The translations under genes and the position numbers were made by a program. Below the pieces are notes generated by a model. The model saw only the letters and a list, made by a program, of their open reading frames with translations. It did not search any database and had not been told where the DNA came from. From JAHEAO01 sp942492375 (lineage in GTDB: Bacteria > Pseudomonadota > Alphaproteobacteria > Rhodobacterales > Rhodobacteraceae), in contig CALOEL010000007.1 in assembly GCA_942492375.1 (NCBI GenBank), positions 124,001 to 188,000 of the forward strand: a stretch of DNA of 64,000 bases, read 5' to 3'. This document shows, piece after piece, positions 51,874-60,553 of the stretch (position 1 is its first letter; each line of letters starts with the position of its first letter).

Positions 51874-51892
51874 ATGCTAGCACCATGCTAGC
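51874..51892 (+). repeat. Paired ATGCTAGC sites near attR (probable integrase arm sites)
   Basis: Two ATGCTAGC copies with a 3-base gap (ACC), 17 bp upstream of the integrase start and about 120 bp from attR. Spacing equals that of the pair near attL. Confidence 0.65.
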
Positions 51893-52012
51893 ACTCTAGG
51901 ATTGCCTAGGACATTCTCCCATTATCACGCAACGACTTCAAGTCATTGTTTTTGCATGACTTTGTAGGCTCACGCTAGCTGTCGCTATCTGCCGTTAGGA
52001 CCCCTGTGGGAT

Positions 52013-52061
52013 ACTGTTAATCAATTGGTCGTAGGTTCGATCCCTACCGCCGGAGCCAAAT
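52013..52061 (+). repeat. attR: 49 bp copy of the tRNA-Asn 3' half
   Basis: Identical to 40418-40466. It lacks the 5' half of the tRNA, so it is the remnant half and marks the right end of the island. Confidence 0.97.
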
Positions 52062-52174
52062 CATCTTAAAACCGCGCACCGAGACCGTTGAAACTTCCCG
52101 GTACTGAGCAGGCTCTCATCGCTCCGGTCCGCTTCCGTGTTCGCTCGACAATCCCGCTTCTACTGAAAGCACGA

Positions 52175-53404
52175 TCAGGCGGCCTTTGCCGATTTTTTCA
52201 CGATCAGATGGTCCGGTCCGTACGAGAAGCCGGTGATGTTGCGGTTGCCAGCCTCCTCTATCACAAGGATGTCGTGCTCGCGGTAGCCGCCCGCACCTGG
52301 CAAATGGTCCGGGATGGTAATCATCGGCTCCATCGAGATCACCATCCCCGGTTCCAGCACGGTGTCGCAATCCTCGCGCAATTCCAGCCCCGCTTCGCGG
52401 CCGTAATAGTGGCAGAGGACGCCGAACGAGTGTCCGTAGCCGAAGCTGCGGTACTGCAGCAGATCGTGGGCGGCATAGATCTCGTTCAACTCCTTGGCGA
52501 TGTCCGAGCATTTCGCACCCGGAACCAGCAGTTCCTTGCCGCGGTCATGCACATGGCAGTTTATCTGCCACAACCTGATATGTTCGTCGCTTGCCTCTTC
52601 GGCGAAGAGCGTCCTCTCCAGCGCGACATAGTAGCCCGCAACCATCGGGAAGCAGTTGAGCGACAGGATGTCGCCGCGTTCGATCCTGCGGCTGGTAACG
52701 GGGTTGTGGGCACCGTCGGTGTTGATGCCCGACTGGAACCAGGTCCAGGTATCAAGCAATTCGCCGTCCGGCCAGACCCTGGCGATCTCGCGGACCATGG
52801 TGGCGGTCGAATGCAGGGCTACTTCATGTTCGGGGATACCGACGCCGATTGCCTCGACGCAGGCCGCGCCGCCGATATCGGCGATGCGGGTCATCTTCTC
52901 GATATGCACGATCTCTTCGGTAGACTTGATCATCCGCAGGCGCATTGAGGCCGCGGCGATATCGACGAATTCCATCTGCGGAAACTCGGCCTTCAGCAGA
53001 TCAAGCGTCTCGATGGTGATATGATCGAACTCGACTCCCAGCCGTTTGGCGCCCCCGGTAAGGCTGCGGATCGCATGAAAATAATTGTCCTTCTGCCAAT
53101 CCGTGTAAGTCACGTTCCTTCCGCCGGAGGTGCGCCGCCACGGTTGTCCGCCATCTATGCCGGCACTGACCGATGTGGCATTGTCGTGATCGACCACCAA
53201 CCCGTATCGCCGACCGAACTGGCAGTAGAGGAAGTCGGAGTAATAGTTGATGCAATGATAGCTGGTGAACAGGGACGCATCTATATCGTTGTTGCCCATG
53301 TAGTTCCTGATGCCGGCCAGGCGGCGCTGCATCTCAACATTCGAAAAGGTCGCGGGCGCCTTGTCGCCGTTCCCGACATAGTTCTGAAGTCGCTCACGCT
53401 GCAT
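52175..53404 (-). CDS. Creatinase (creatine amidinohydrolase)
   Basis: The 409-residue enzyme should hydrolyse creatine to sarcosine and urea. It is a member of the M24 pita-bread fold but matches creatinase closely: FTSYHCINYYSDFLYCQFGR, DGGQPWRRT, TYTDWQKDNY, TWFQSGINTDGAHNPVT, FGYGHSFGVLCHYYGREAG and LEPGMVISMEPM. GGGAG precedes the ATG at 53404; the frame to 53530 overlaps the LysR gene region. It is divergent from a LysR regulator and lies just outside the island. No creatininase or sarcosine oxidase gene is adjacent. Confidence 0.92.
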   Translation of the reverse strand: MQRERLQNYVGNGDKAPATFSNVEMQRRLAGIRNYMGNNDIDASLFTSYHCINYYSDFLYCQFGRRYGLVVDHDNATSVSAGIDGGQPWRRTSGGRNVTYTDWQKDNYFHAIRSLTGGAKRLGVEFDHITIETLDLLKAEFPQMEFVDIAAASMRLRMIKSTEEIVHIEKMTRIADIGGAACVEAIGVGIPEHEVALHSTATMVREIARVWPDGELLDTWTWFQSGINTDGAHNPVTSRRIERGDILSLNCFPMVAGYYVALERTLFAEEASDEHIRLWQINCHVHDRGKELLVPGAKCSDIAKELNEIYAAHDLLQYRSFGYGHSFGVLCHYYGREAGLELREDCDTVLEPGMVISMEPMITIPDHLPGAGGYREHDILVIEEAGNRNITGFSYGPDHLIVKKSAKAA

Positions 53405-53501
53405 CTTCTTGCTCCCGCGCAAATGAATTGGATTGGTTTGCCTGTGTCCAGATTGGAGTCCGGGACGTTGCTTGTCAAAAGACGGTATTTCATGCACTAC
53501 A

Positions 53502-53514
53502 TGAGAATATCTCA
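53502..53514. promoter_or_regulatory. LysR-type T-N11-A box
   Basis: TGAGA-ATA-TCTCA is a perfect palindrome with the T-N11-A pattern typical of LysR binding. It lies in the divergent gap between creatinase and the LysR gene, 14 bp before the latter. Confidence 0.6.
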
Positions 53515-53528
53515 ACCGCGACGGCATC

Positions 53529-54416
53529 ATGTCTCATCCACCTCTCAATGCCCTGCGCGCTTTCGAGGCGGTCGTCCGCCTTGGCAGCTTCAATGCGGCC
53601 GCCGAGGCGCTCTTCGTCACGCAATCGGCGGTCAGCCATCAGGTCCGGCATCTCGAGGAATGGCTGGGCAAGCCGCTATTCGACCGGCGGAAGGGTCGGC
53701 CGCGCCTTTTGCCGCATGGTGAGGAGCTTGCGCGCGGCCTTTCGCTCGCGCTGGGAGAGATCGACGCAGCCTGCGGCAGAGCCAAGCTTAGATCAGGCCC
53801 GGAACCCCTTGTTATTGCGGCAGTTCCATCGGTCGCCATCTGCTGGCTGATTCCGCGCCTGTCCGGGTTTCGCGCCGCGCATCCCGATGTCCCGATCCGG
53901 GTGATTTACGCGCTGCATGGGCATGACGTCGATTTCCGCGACGTGCATCTTGCGTTCATCTACTCCGACGCCGCCCCCCTCTTGCCGGGCGTCACATCCG
54001 ACCTCTTTCTGCCGGGTGCAAGCGCTCCGGTCTGCAGCCCCGGTCTGATGTCGTCGTTCTCGGGGCCGAACCCGACGGCCGATGAAATTCTCGACGCCGG
54101 CCTTCTGCATGACACCGATACCAGCGGCTGGACCGGCTGGCTTGGCCGTGCCGGCACAACCTTGGGCGCAGATGTTCCGGGCCCGGTATTCGAGGATTTC
54201 AACCTGCTGCGCGCCGCGGCGCTGTCTGGCCAGGGCGTCGCGTTATGCCCGCCCGCAATGATCGAAGACGACCTGACCCAAGGCAGTCTGGTCCAGCTTT
54301 CGAATGTCGTCGTGCGGGAGCGGTTCGGCTATTACCTTCTGTCGGTCTCGGCGGGGGATCCCCATAGACAGTCCGCAGTAGACGCTTTCCGCGACTGGGC
54401 TCTGGCTTCGCGGTGA
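53529..54416 (+). CDS. LysR family transcriptional regulator
   Basis: A 295-residue regulator of the GcvA-like group. The winged helix-turn-helix at residues 1-65 includes LNALRAFEAVVRLGSFNAAA and VTQSAVSHQVRHLEEWLGKPLF; the rest is the ligand-binding domain. It probably controls the divergent creatinase gene, with an effector that may be creatine; neither is shown by the sequence. It ends 20 bp before the convergent xylA stop. Confidence 0.93.
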   Translation: MSHPPLNALRAFEAVVRLGSFNAAAEALFVTQSAVSHQVRHLEEWLGKPLFDRRKGRPRLLPHGEELARGLSLALGEIDAACGRAKLRSGPEPLVIAAVPSVAICWLIPRLSGFRAAHPDVPIRVIYALHGHDVDFRDVHLAFIYSDAAPLLPGVTSDLFLPGASAPVCSPGLMSSFSGPNPTADEILDAGLLHDTDTSGWTGWLGRAGTTLGADVPGPVFEDFNLLRAAALSGQGVALCPPAMIEDDLTQGSLVQLSNVVVRERFGYYLLSVSAGDPHRQSAVDAFRDWALASR

Positions 54417-54436
54417 CCCGTGGTCCTCCCGCCCGT

Positions 54437-55741
54437 TCAAACGTAGCGGTTCACGAGGTTTTCCAGGCGTTCCTGCCGACCGGAACGGGGTTCGGGGTTG
54501 ATATTCTCGGCCTCCACCCGTTTGGCGATGCTTTCCAGATCGCCCTCTTCCAGCATCGCGAGGTTCCGTTCCTTGTCCCAGTCGGCATAGCGCGCGGTCC
54601 TTGCGTCTTCCAGCTTGCCGTCTTCCAGCATCCGCGCCGCCGATTTCAGCCCGCGAGCGCAAGTGTCCATCCCGCCGACATGGGCAAGCACAAGATCAGC
54701 CGGATCAATGCTTTGCCGCCTCAACTTCGCGTCGAAATTGGTGCCCCCGGTGGTGAACCCGCCCATCTGGAGGACCTCGTAATAGGCCAGCATCACCTCG
54801 GGCACATTGTTCGGAAACTGATCGGTGTCCCAACCCGACTGGTAGTCGTTCCGATTGATGTCGATCGAGCCGAGGATGCCGAGCGACCGGGCAAGCGCCA
54901 GTTCATGTTCGAAGGAATGACCGGCGAGGATCGCGTGGCCCTGCTCGATATTGAGCTTCACTTCCTTTTCCAGACCGAACCGGCGCAGGAAACCGTAAAC
55001 CGTGGCCACGTCGTAGTCATACTGGTGCTTCGACGGCTCTTGCGGCTTGGGCTCGATCAGGATCGCTCCTTCGAAACCGATCTTGTACTTGTATTCGACG
55101 ACCATCTGCAGGAACCGCCCGGCCTGTTCCGCCTCGCGGGTCAGGTCGGTGTTCAGCAGGGTTTCGTAGCCTTCGCGTCCGCCCCAAAGCACATAATTCG
55201 CGCCGTCCAGCTTCTTCGTGGCGTCCATGCAGCTCTTTACCGTTGCAGCCGCATAAGCGAAGACGTCCGGGTCGGGATTGGTGGCCGCGCCGGCCATCCA
55301 GCGGCGGTGGCTGAACATGTTGGCCGTGCCCCAAAGCAACCGCGTCTTCGCGCCATCCATCTTGCCGGCGAAATAATCGACGATCTCTTCGAGGTTCCGC
55401 CTGCTCTCGGCAAACGTATCGCCTTCGGGGCGCACGTCGGCATCGTGGAAGCAGAAGAAGGGCGCGCCGAGGATATCGAACATCTCGAAGGCGACATCGG
55501 CTTTCAGCTTGGCCAGCTTCATCGTGTCGCCGAACCACGGTCGGTCGAAGGTCTGCCCGCCGAACGGATCGCCGCCGGGCCAGGCGAAGCTGTGCCAATA
55601 CGCGATCGCGAAGCGCAGGTGATCCTCCATCCGCCGACCCATGACCACTTCGTCGGCATCGTAATGACGGAAGGCAAAGTCGTTGTCGCTGTCGGGACCC
55701 TCGTAGGTGATCTTCGGTATACCTTCAAAGAATTTGGTCAT
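54437..55741 (-). CDS. xylA: Xylose isomerase
   Basis: The 434-residue enzyme converts D-xylose to D-xylulose. Active-site blocks are FFCFHDADVRPEGDTF (catalytic His), NYVLWGGREGYETLLNTD (metal site) and GHSFEHELALARSLGILGSID. Length is typical of the longer (class II) isomerases. It is the last gene of the xyl operon; its ATG overlaps the xylB stop by 4 bases. Confidence 0.97.
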   Translation of the reverse strand: MTKFFEGIPKITYEGPDSDNDFAFRHYDADEVVMGRRMEDHLRFAIAYWHSFAWPGGDPFGGQTFDRPWFGDTMKLAKLKADVAFEMFDILGAPFFCFHDADVRPEGDTFAESRRNLEEIVDYFAGKMDGAKTRLLWGTANMFSHRRWMAGAATNPDPDVFAYAAATVKSCMDATKKLDGANYVLWGGREGYETLLNTDLTREAEQAGRFLQMVVEYKYKIGFEGAILIEPKPQEPSKHQYDYDVATVYGFLRRFGLEKEVKLNIEQGHAILAGHSFEHELALARSLGILGSIDINRNDYQSGWDTDQFPNNVPEVMLAYYEVLQMGGFTTGGTNFDAKLRRQSIDPADLVLAHVGGMDTCARGLKSAARMLEDGKLEDARTARYADWDKERNLAMLEEGDLESIAKRVEAENINPEPRSGRQERLENLVNRYV

Positions 55742-57177
55742 CTCAGCCCCCTGATTGCGTTTCGGGCCGCCACATAGGCGGCATGACCCTCGGAGAACGC
55801 CTCGATGAGCGTGGGATCGGGGTCGATGGAATGGTCTATTGCGGGCCGGGTCGCGATCTCGGCCCCTACCCCGGTCCCGGCCATCTGGCCGAGGCGCGCC
55901 GCGCCGAATGCGCCGCCGAAATCTCCGGCCACGGGAATATCCACAGATGTCTCAAGCGCGGTCGCAATCGCCGACAACCAATAGTCCGAGCGGCTGCCGC
56001 CGCCGACGGCCAGAAGCCGGTCGATCCTCGTGCCTGTCGCGGCCAGCGCGTCGCGGCAGTCGCGGATCGCGAAGGTCACGCCTTCCAGCACAGCGCGGGT
56101 CGCTCCTTCGGTGTCTGTCGCGTGATCGAGCCCCGTGAAGGCGCCGCGGATCGAGGCATCGTTCAGCGGCGTGCGTTCGCCTCCGAGATACGGCAGGAAC
56201 GTCGTGCAGCCCGGAGCCTTCAACGGGCCAAGCCCGTCGGTCAGCTCGGCAGGTGCCTTCCCGGCAATGCGGGCGAACCAGTTCAACGCATCCGTCGCCG
56301 ATAGGATTACCCCCATCTGGTGCCACGTATCCGGCAGCGCATGACAGAACGTATGGACCGCCGTCGGCGGATCGGGCCGGTAGCCGTCATTCGCGGCGAA
56401 GAGCACCCCCGACGTGCCGAGCGAGACGAAGGCCTGCCCGGCCGAAACCACGCCCATTCCGATCGCGGAAGCCGCGTTGTCCCCGCCACCGCCCGCGACC
56501 ACGACGTCGTTGGACAACCCCCATCGCGACGCGAGTTCCGCGCGCAAGCTGCCGGACGCCTCGGAGCCCTCGACAAGCCGCGGCATATGGTGGCGCTCCA
56601 GTTCAGTGGCATGCAGCAACTCATCCGCCCAATCCCGCCTTCCGGTGTCGAGCCAGCTGGTGCCGGCGGCATCCGACATCTCGGCGACATGCTCACCGGT
56701 CAGCCAGAGCCGCAGGTAATCCTTGGGCAGCAGGACCTTGGCGATCCTGCGGAAGATCTCCGGTTCATTCATCCTCACCCAAGCGAGTTTCGGCGCGGTG
56801 AACCCGGGAAAGACGATGTTGCCGCTGATCCGGCGGAACTGCGGATCGGCGTCGAGCTTTGCGGCTTCCTTGTGGCTGCGCGTATCGTTCCACAGGATGC
56901 AGGGCCGCAGCACCTGATCGGACGCGTCGAGCAACGTCGCCCCGTGCATCTGCCCCGAAAGCCCGATCGCGCGGACCGCCTTCAGCCCCTTCTCAGCCGC
57001 GAGCGCGTCGAACACCGTCTCCGCCGCCGCCAGCCACTCGGCGGGGGCCTGTTCGGACCAGCCCGTGTGCGGCCGCGAAACGGAAAGCGGCGCCGAGGCT
57101 TCGGCATGGATCGCTTGGTCCTCCCCGATCAGCACGCCCTTGAGACCGGAGGTACCAAGATCGAGGCCAAGAAACAT
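55738..57177 (-). CDS. xylB: Xylulokinase
   Basis: The 479-residue FGGY-family kinase phosphorylates D-xylulose to feed the pentose phosphate pathway. MFLGLDLGTSGLKGVLI is the ATPase P1 motif, GLSGQMHGATLLD is typical of xylulokinases, and LAVGGGSRSDYWLSAIA is the C-terminal nucleotide block. It overlaps xylG by one base and xylA by four. Confidence 0.97.
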   Translation of the reverse strand: MFLGLDLGTSGLKGVLIGEDQAIHAEASAPLSVSRPHTGWSEQAPAEWLAAAETVFDALAAEKGLKAVRAIGLSGQMHGATLLDASDQVLRPCILWNDTRSHKEAAKLDADPQFRRISGNIVFPGFTAPKLAWVRMNEPEIFRRIAKVLLPKDYLRLWLTGEHVAEMSDAAGTSWLDTGRRDWADELLHATELERHHMPRLVEGSEASGSLRAELASRWGLSNDVVVAGGGGDNAASAIGMGVVSAGQAFVSLGTSGVLFAANDGYRPDPPTAVHTFCHALPDTWHQMGVILSATDALNWFARIAGKAPAELTDGLGPLKAPGCTTFLPYLGGERTPLNDASIRGAFTGLDHATDTEGATRAVLEGVTFAIRDCRDALAATGTRIDRLLAVGGGSRSDYWLSAIATALETSVDIPVAGDFGGAFGAARLGQMAGTGVGAEIATRPAIDHSIDPDPTLIEAFSEGHAAYVAARNAIRGLR

Positions 57178-57944
57178 CAGGCGGCCTTTTCGGGCTGCTT
57201 GCCAAGGATGATCATGCCGAGGATGTCATCCTCGGTCACTTCGTCGACCATCACGGTGCCGACCAGCTGGCCGTTCTTCATCACGCTTGCCCGGTCGCAA
57301 AGCTTCTTCACCTGATGCACGTCATGGTCGATCAGGAAGATCCCCAGCCCCTGCCGCTTCAGCTCGTCGATCAGTTCGGCAACCATCTGCGTTTCCTGCG
57401 GGCCGAGTGCTGCGGTGGGTTCGTCCATGATCAGGATGCGGGCGTTGAAATAGACCGCGCGGGCAATCGCCACCGATTGCCGCTGGCCGCCCGAGAGTGC
57501 AGAGACCGGATCGGCGAATTTCTTGAAGTTAGGGTTCAGCCGACCCATGATCTTGCGCGTCTCGGCCTCCATCGCGGCCTCGTCGACGAAGCCAAGCGGC
57601 GTCGTCAGCTCTCGCCCGAGAAACAGGTTCGAAGCCGCGTCGAGATTGTCCGCCAGGGCCAGTGTCTGGTAGATCGTCTCGATATTGTAGCTGCGGGCGT
57701 CGCGGGGGTTGTTGATCGTCGCCTTATTGCCATCGACGAAGATCTCGCCGCTATCGGCATGGTAGGCGCCAGAGAGCACCTTGATCAGCGTCGACTTGCC
57801 CGCGCCGTTGTGCCCCAGAAGGCCCACGACCTCGCCGGGATAAAGATCGACCGTCACATGGTCGACCGCATGGATGCCGCCGAACGACACGCAAATGTCG
57901 CGCATCTCGACCAGGGGGGTTCCGGTTCTGTCGATCTGGTCCAT
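57177..57944 (-). CDS. xylG: D-xylose ABC transporter ATP-binding protein
   Basis: The 255-residue ATPase powers sugar import. Walker A is GHNGAGKST, the signature is LSGGQRQSVAIARAV and Walker B is ILIMDEPTAALG. It has a single ATPase domain, unlike the double XylG of Escherichia coli, so it probably works as a homodimer. The ATG at 57944 forms TGATG with the xylH stop; a GTG one codon earlier is also possible. Confidence 0.93.
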   Translation of the reverse strand: MDQIDRTGTPLVEMRDICVSFGGIHAVDHVTVDLYPGEVVGLLGHNGAGKSTLIKVLSGAYHADSGEIFVDGNKATINNPRDARSYNIETIYQTLALADNLDAASNLFLGRELTTPLGFVDEAAMEAETRKIMGRLNPNFKKFADPVSALSGGQRQSVAIARAVYFNARILIMDEPTAALGPQETQMVAELIDELKRQGLGIFLIDHDVHQVKKLCDRASVMKNGQLVGTVMVDEVTEDDILGMIILGKQPEKAA

Positions 57945-59236
57945 CACTTTGCCCCCAAGCGCTTGCGGTAGATGATGTCGATCAGCACGGCGAGGACCAG
58001 AACCGATCCGACGACGATGTTCTGGAACGGCGCGTCGACGCCGACCATCGCCATACCCGATTGCAGCGACTGCATGATCAGCGCACCAAGGATCGCCCCG
58101 TAGATCGTGCCGATCCCGCCTGAAAGCGCAGTGCCGCCGATCACAGCGGCCGCGATGACGCGAAGTTCGTCGAGCGTGCCGATATCGTTGGAATGAAACG
58201 AAAGCCGCGCCGAAGCGACCACCGCCGAAAGGCCCGCCAGAAGGCCCATGATCACGAAGACCTTTACCGTCAGCATCCGGGTGTTGATGCCAGAAAGTTC
58301 TGCAGCATCCGGGTTTCCACCGGTCGCGAAGATGTAGCGGCCCAGCCGCGTGCGCCGTGCCACCAACGTCATGACCACGGCGACAGCGACCAGCAGCAGT
58401 ACCGAATAGGGTACCCCGTAGCTTGCGGTGTAGCCCTCCGGCATAGTCTCGCCCCGATCGGCAAAAAGCCGGGCCAGGCGAGGGGCCGGAATTTCGTAGG
58501 CGTTGAGGACCGCGACGAATCCGAGGATCGCCGCGCCGAGCACGCTGGCAAGCAAAGCCTCGGCCCAGACCGGCTTGACCGGGAAATCATGCGCGATCTT
58601 GGCGCGGCGCGCCTGCCACAGCCCGAAAACCGCGACCGCGACCGCGACCAGACCAAGCACCCAGCTGGCGGTTTCGCCGAGCGTCCCGTTGATACCGCCG
58701 AAAAGCTGGAACGTCTCGTCGAGCGGACCGATGGTCTGACCGTTGGTCAGATACCAGGCGACGTTGCGCCAGACCAGAAGCCCGCCAAGCGTCACGATGA
58801 ATGCCGGTACACCCAGATAGCCGATGACCCAGCCGTGAAAGCCGCCGATCAAGGCTCCTGTCACAAGACCCGCTGCGATCGCCAACGGCGCGATAAGCGG
58901 GCTGCCAAGGCTCAACCCGAAGAGGTTGGGCAACCAGACGGCTTGCGTCATCGCCATCATCGCCGAACAGGTGGCAAGCAGCGATCCGACCGACAGGTCG
59001 ATATGCCGGGTCACGATCACGAAGACCATTCCCGTCGCCATGATCGCGACGCTGACCGTCTGGATCGTCAGGTTGAAGATGTTTCGGGGCGTCAGGAAGC
59101 GCCCGTCCGTCATCAGATTGAAGATGATGCAGACCAGCACGAAAGCGCCGATCATGCCCATGAGGCGGGTATCGACTTCCATGGTCTGAAAGAACGATTT
59201 CTTCCGCCCGGAGGCCGGCTGCGCAGAGTCGGTCAT
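57944..59236 (-). CDS. xylH: D-xylose ABC transporter permease
   Basis: The 430-residue permease has about ten to twelve hydrophobic segments and the branched sugar permease pattern (GMVFVIVTRHIDLSVGSLLA, then IAAAVIGGTALSGGIGTIYG). It would form the channel for xylose with XylG and XylF. The insertion around residues 215-270 is typical of XylH-size permeases. It overlaps xylG slightly and follows xylF after an 80 bp gap with a hairpin. Confidence 0.94.
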   Translation of the reverse strand: MTDSAQPASGRKKSFFQTMEVDTRLMGMIGAFVLVCIIFNLMTDGRFLTPRNIFNLTIQTVSVAIMATGMVFVIVTRHIDLSVGSLLATCSAMMAMTQAVWLPNLFGLSLGSPLIAPLAIAAGLVTGALIGGFHGWVIGYLGVPAFIVTLGGLLVWRNVAWYLTNGQTIGPLDETFQLFGGINGTLGETASWVLGLVAVAVAVFGLWQARRAKIAHDFPVKPVWAEALLASVLGAAILGFVAVLNAYEIPAPRLARLFADRGETMPEGYTASYGVPYSVLLLVAVAVVMTLVARRTRLGRYIFATGGNPDAAELSGINTRMLTVKVFVIMGLLAGLSAVVASARLSFHSNDIGTLDELRVIAAAVIGGTALSGGIGTIYGAILGALIMQSLQSGMAMVGVDAPFQNIVVGSVLVLAVLIDIIYRKRLGAK

Positions 59237-59264
59237 TCGATACCTCGCACGGGATGTTCGTCAC

Positions 59265-59287
59265 CGCGCCGGAACCCGTCCGGCGCG
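59265..59287 (-). terminator. Hairpin between xylF and xylH
   Basis: CGCGCCGG and CCGGCGCG form an 8-base stem with a 7-base loop. Such structures after binding-protein genes often protect the upstream mRNA or partly end transcription, giving more binding protein than permease. Confidence 0.6.
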
Positions 59288-59316
59288 GCGCGCGTCATTG
59301 CGTCAGCGCGTCAAGC

Positions 59317-60342
59317 TCAGTTGCAGGGCGCCGGGCCATTTTCGACGCCCTGGCAAAGCGCCTCCTGGGTGATCCAGCCCGCGTCGACGACGGCGCTCAG
59401 ATTGTCCTTCGTGATCGGCACAGGCTCGAGGAATTTCGCCCAAAGTGTGGTCCCGGCCGGCGAGGTCCATTCCTGGGCGCCCTCGATTCCGGACATCTCG
59501 GTTCCGCCGGCCAGCGCCACGGCGATCTCGCCCGCCGCCTTGCCGAGGTCGCGTGCGTCCTTCCAGACGCTGACGGTTTGGGTGCCCTTGGCGACACGGT
59601 TCAGCGCGGCATGGTCGCCGTCCTGACCCGAGACCGGGATACCCTCCATGCCCTGCGCGGTCAGCGCGGCGACAGCGCCACCGGCGGTGCCGTCGTTCGA
59701 GGCGACCACCGCGTCGACCTCGTTGTTCTGGGCGGTCAGGATCTGTTCCATGTTGCGCTGCGCGTTGGCGGGCAGCCACTGGTCGGTATAGGCTTCGCCG
59801 ACGATGGTGATCGCGCCGCTGTCAATCGCCTCTTGCAGCACTTCCTGCTGGCCGCCGCGGAGGAAGTCCGCATTGGGATCGGTGGGCGAGCCCTTGATCA
59901 TGACGTAGTTGCCTTCGGGCGCTGCCTCGAGCACGGCCCGAGCTTGCATCCGGCCAACCTCGACGTTGTCGAAGGTCAGGTAGAAGGCCCGCGGATCCTC
60001 GATCAGCCGGTCATAGGCGACGACCGGGATGCCTTCGTCAGCGGCCTGCTGGACGGCGGGACCGATGGCCTGAGCGTCCTGCGCCAGAATGATCAGCGCA
60101 TCGACACCCTGTGCCACAAGGCTTTCGATGTCGGAAAGCTGCTTGGACGAAGACGACTGGGCGTCTGCCGAGACATAGCTGTCGCCCGAAGCCTCCAGAG
60201 CCGCCTTGATCGCGGCCTCGTCGGTCTTCCAGCGCTCTTCCTGGAAATTGGACCAGCTGACGCCGATGGTCTTGCCTTCGGCCAGTGCGAAACTGGAAAC
60301 GGACGCCGCCAGAACGGCGGCGAGTGTGAGCGTCTTGCGCAT
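59317..60342 (-). CDS. xylF: D-xylose-binding periplasmic protein
   Basis: The 341-residue substrate-binding protein has a signal peptide (about residues 1-21, cut after SFALA). It continues with the XylF pattern KTIGVSWSNFQEERWKTDEAA, VVAYDRLIEDP and VASNDGTAGGAVAAL. It captures xylose in the periplasm for XylGH. It is the first gene of the operon, with two XylR-type operators upstream. Confidence 0.96.
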   Translation of the reverse strand: MRKTLTLAAVLAASVSSFALAEGKTIGVSWSNFQEERWKTDEAAIKAALEASGDSYVSADAQSSSSKQLSDIESLVAQGVDALIILAQDAQAIGPAVQQAADEGIPVVAYDRLIEDPRAFYLTFDNVEVGRMQARAVLEAAPEGNYVMIKGSPTDPNADFLRGGQQEVLQEAIDSGAITIVGEAYTDQWLPANAQRNMEQILTAQNNEVDAVVASNDGTAGGAVAALTAQGMEGIPVSGQDGDHAALNRVAKGTQTVSVWKDARDLGKAAGEIAVALAGGTEMSGIEGAQEWTSPAGTTLWAKFLEPVPITKDNLSAVVDAGWITQEALCQGVENGPAPCN

Positions 60343-60414
60343 CGTGTTCCTCCCAAGTGGTTGTGCCCTTCAGGGCGGCCCCGGTTTCAATCGGGCTGCC
60401 ACGATACTGCCACA

Positions 60415-60437
60415 TTAAATTCAGTTGTCAAATTTAA
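60415..60437. promoter_or_regulatory. XylR operator 1 (TTAAATT-N9-AATTTAA)
   Basis: A perfect 7-base inverted repeat with a 9-base spacer, 73 bp upstream of the xylF start. Spacer length and base pattern match operator 2, so both are probably bound by the divergent ROK regulator. Confidence 0.75.
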
Positions 60438-60530
60438 ACTTGGCGGATTACACTGCATCGGCGCGCCATTCTTCCGAATTCGTCAGCAAGATTGACCCTT
60501 TCACCTCAACGCCGCCGCGATATCAGTGTT

Positions 60531-60553
60531 TTTAATTCGAGGATCAAATTAAA
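60531..60553. promoter_or_regulatory. XylR operator 2 (TTTAATT-N9-AATTAAA)
   Basis: A perfect 7-base inverted repeat with a 9-base spacer. It covers the ribosome site and reaches the first base of the xylR ATG, so binding there would repress the regulator's own gene. Confidence 0.75.

Larger units (their letters stand above)
40418..52061. mobile_element. tRNA-Asn-integrated genetic island (phage-satellite/PICI-like)
   Basis: The element is about 11.6 kb and is bounded by the 49 bp direct repeat made from the 3' end of tRNA-Asn. An integrase gene stands beside the right-hand copy. From right to left it carries integrase, a small gene, an AlpA-like regulator, a DUF3987-type primase/helicase-like gene (broken by IS66), a divergent ATPase-TOPRIM gene and six small genes including one terminase-like candidate. 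This order and size fit phage-inducible chromosomal islands. Base use is visibly poorer in G+C in parts, notably the ATPase gene. No capsid, portal or tail gene is recognised. Integrative element status is firm; the satellite label is an inference. Confidence 0.9.

Noticed and set aside
58193..59626. Plus-strand open frame of 477 codons
   Set aside because: Antisense to xylH and xylF; composition is typical of antisense frames in GC-rich genes.
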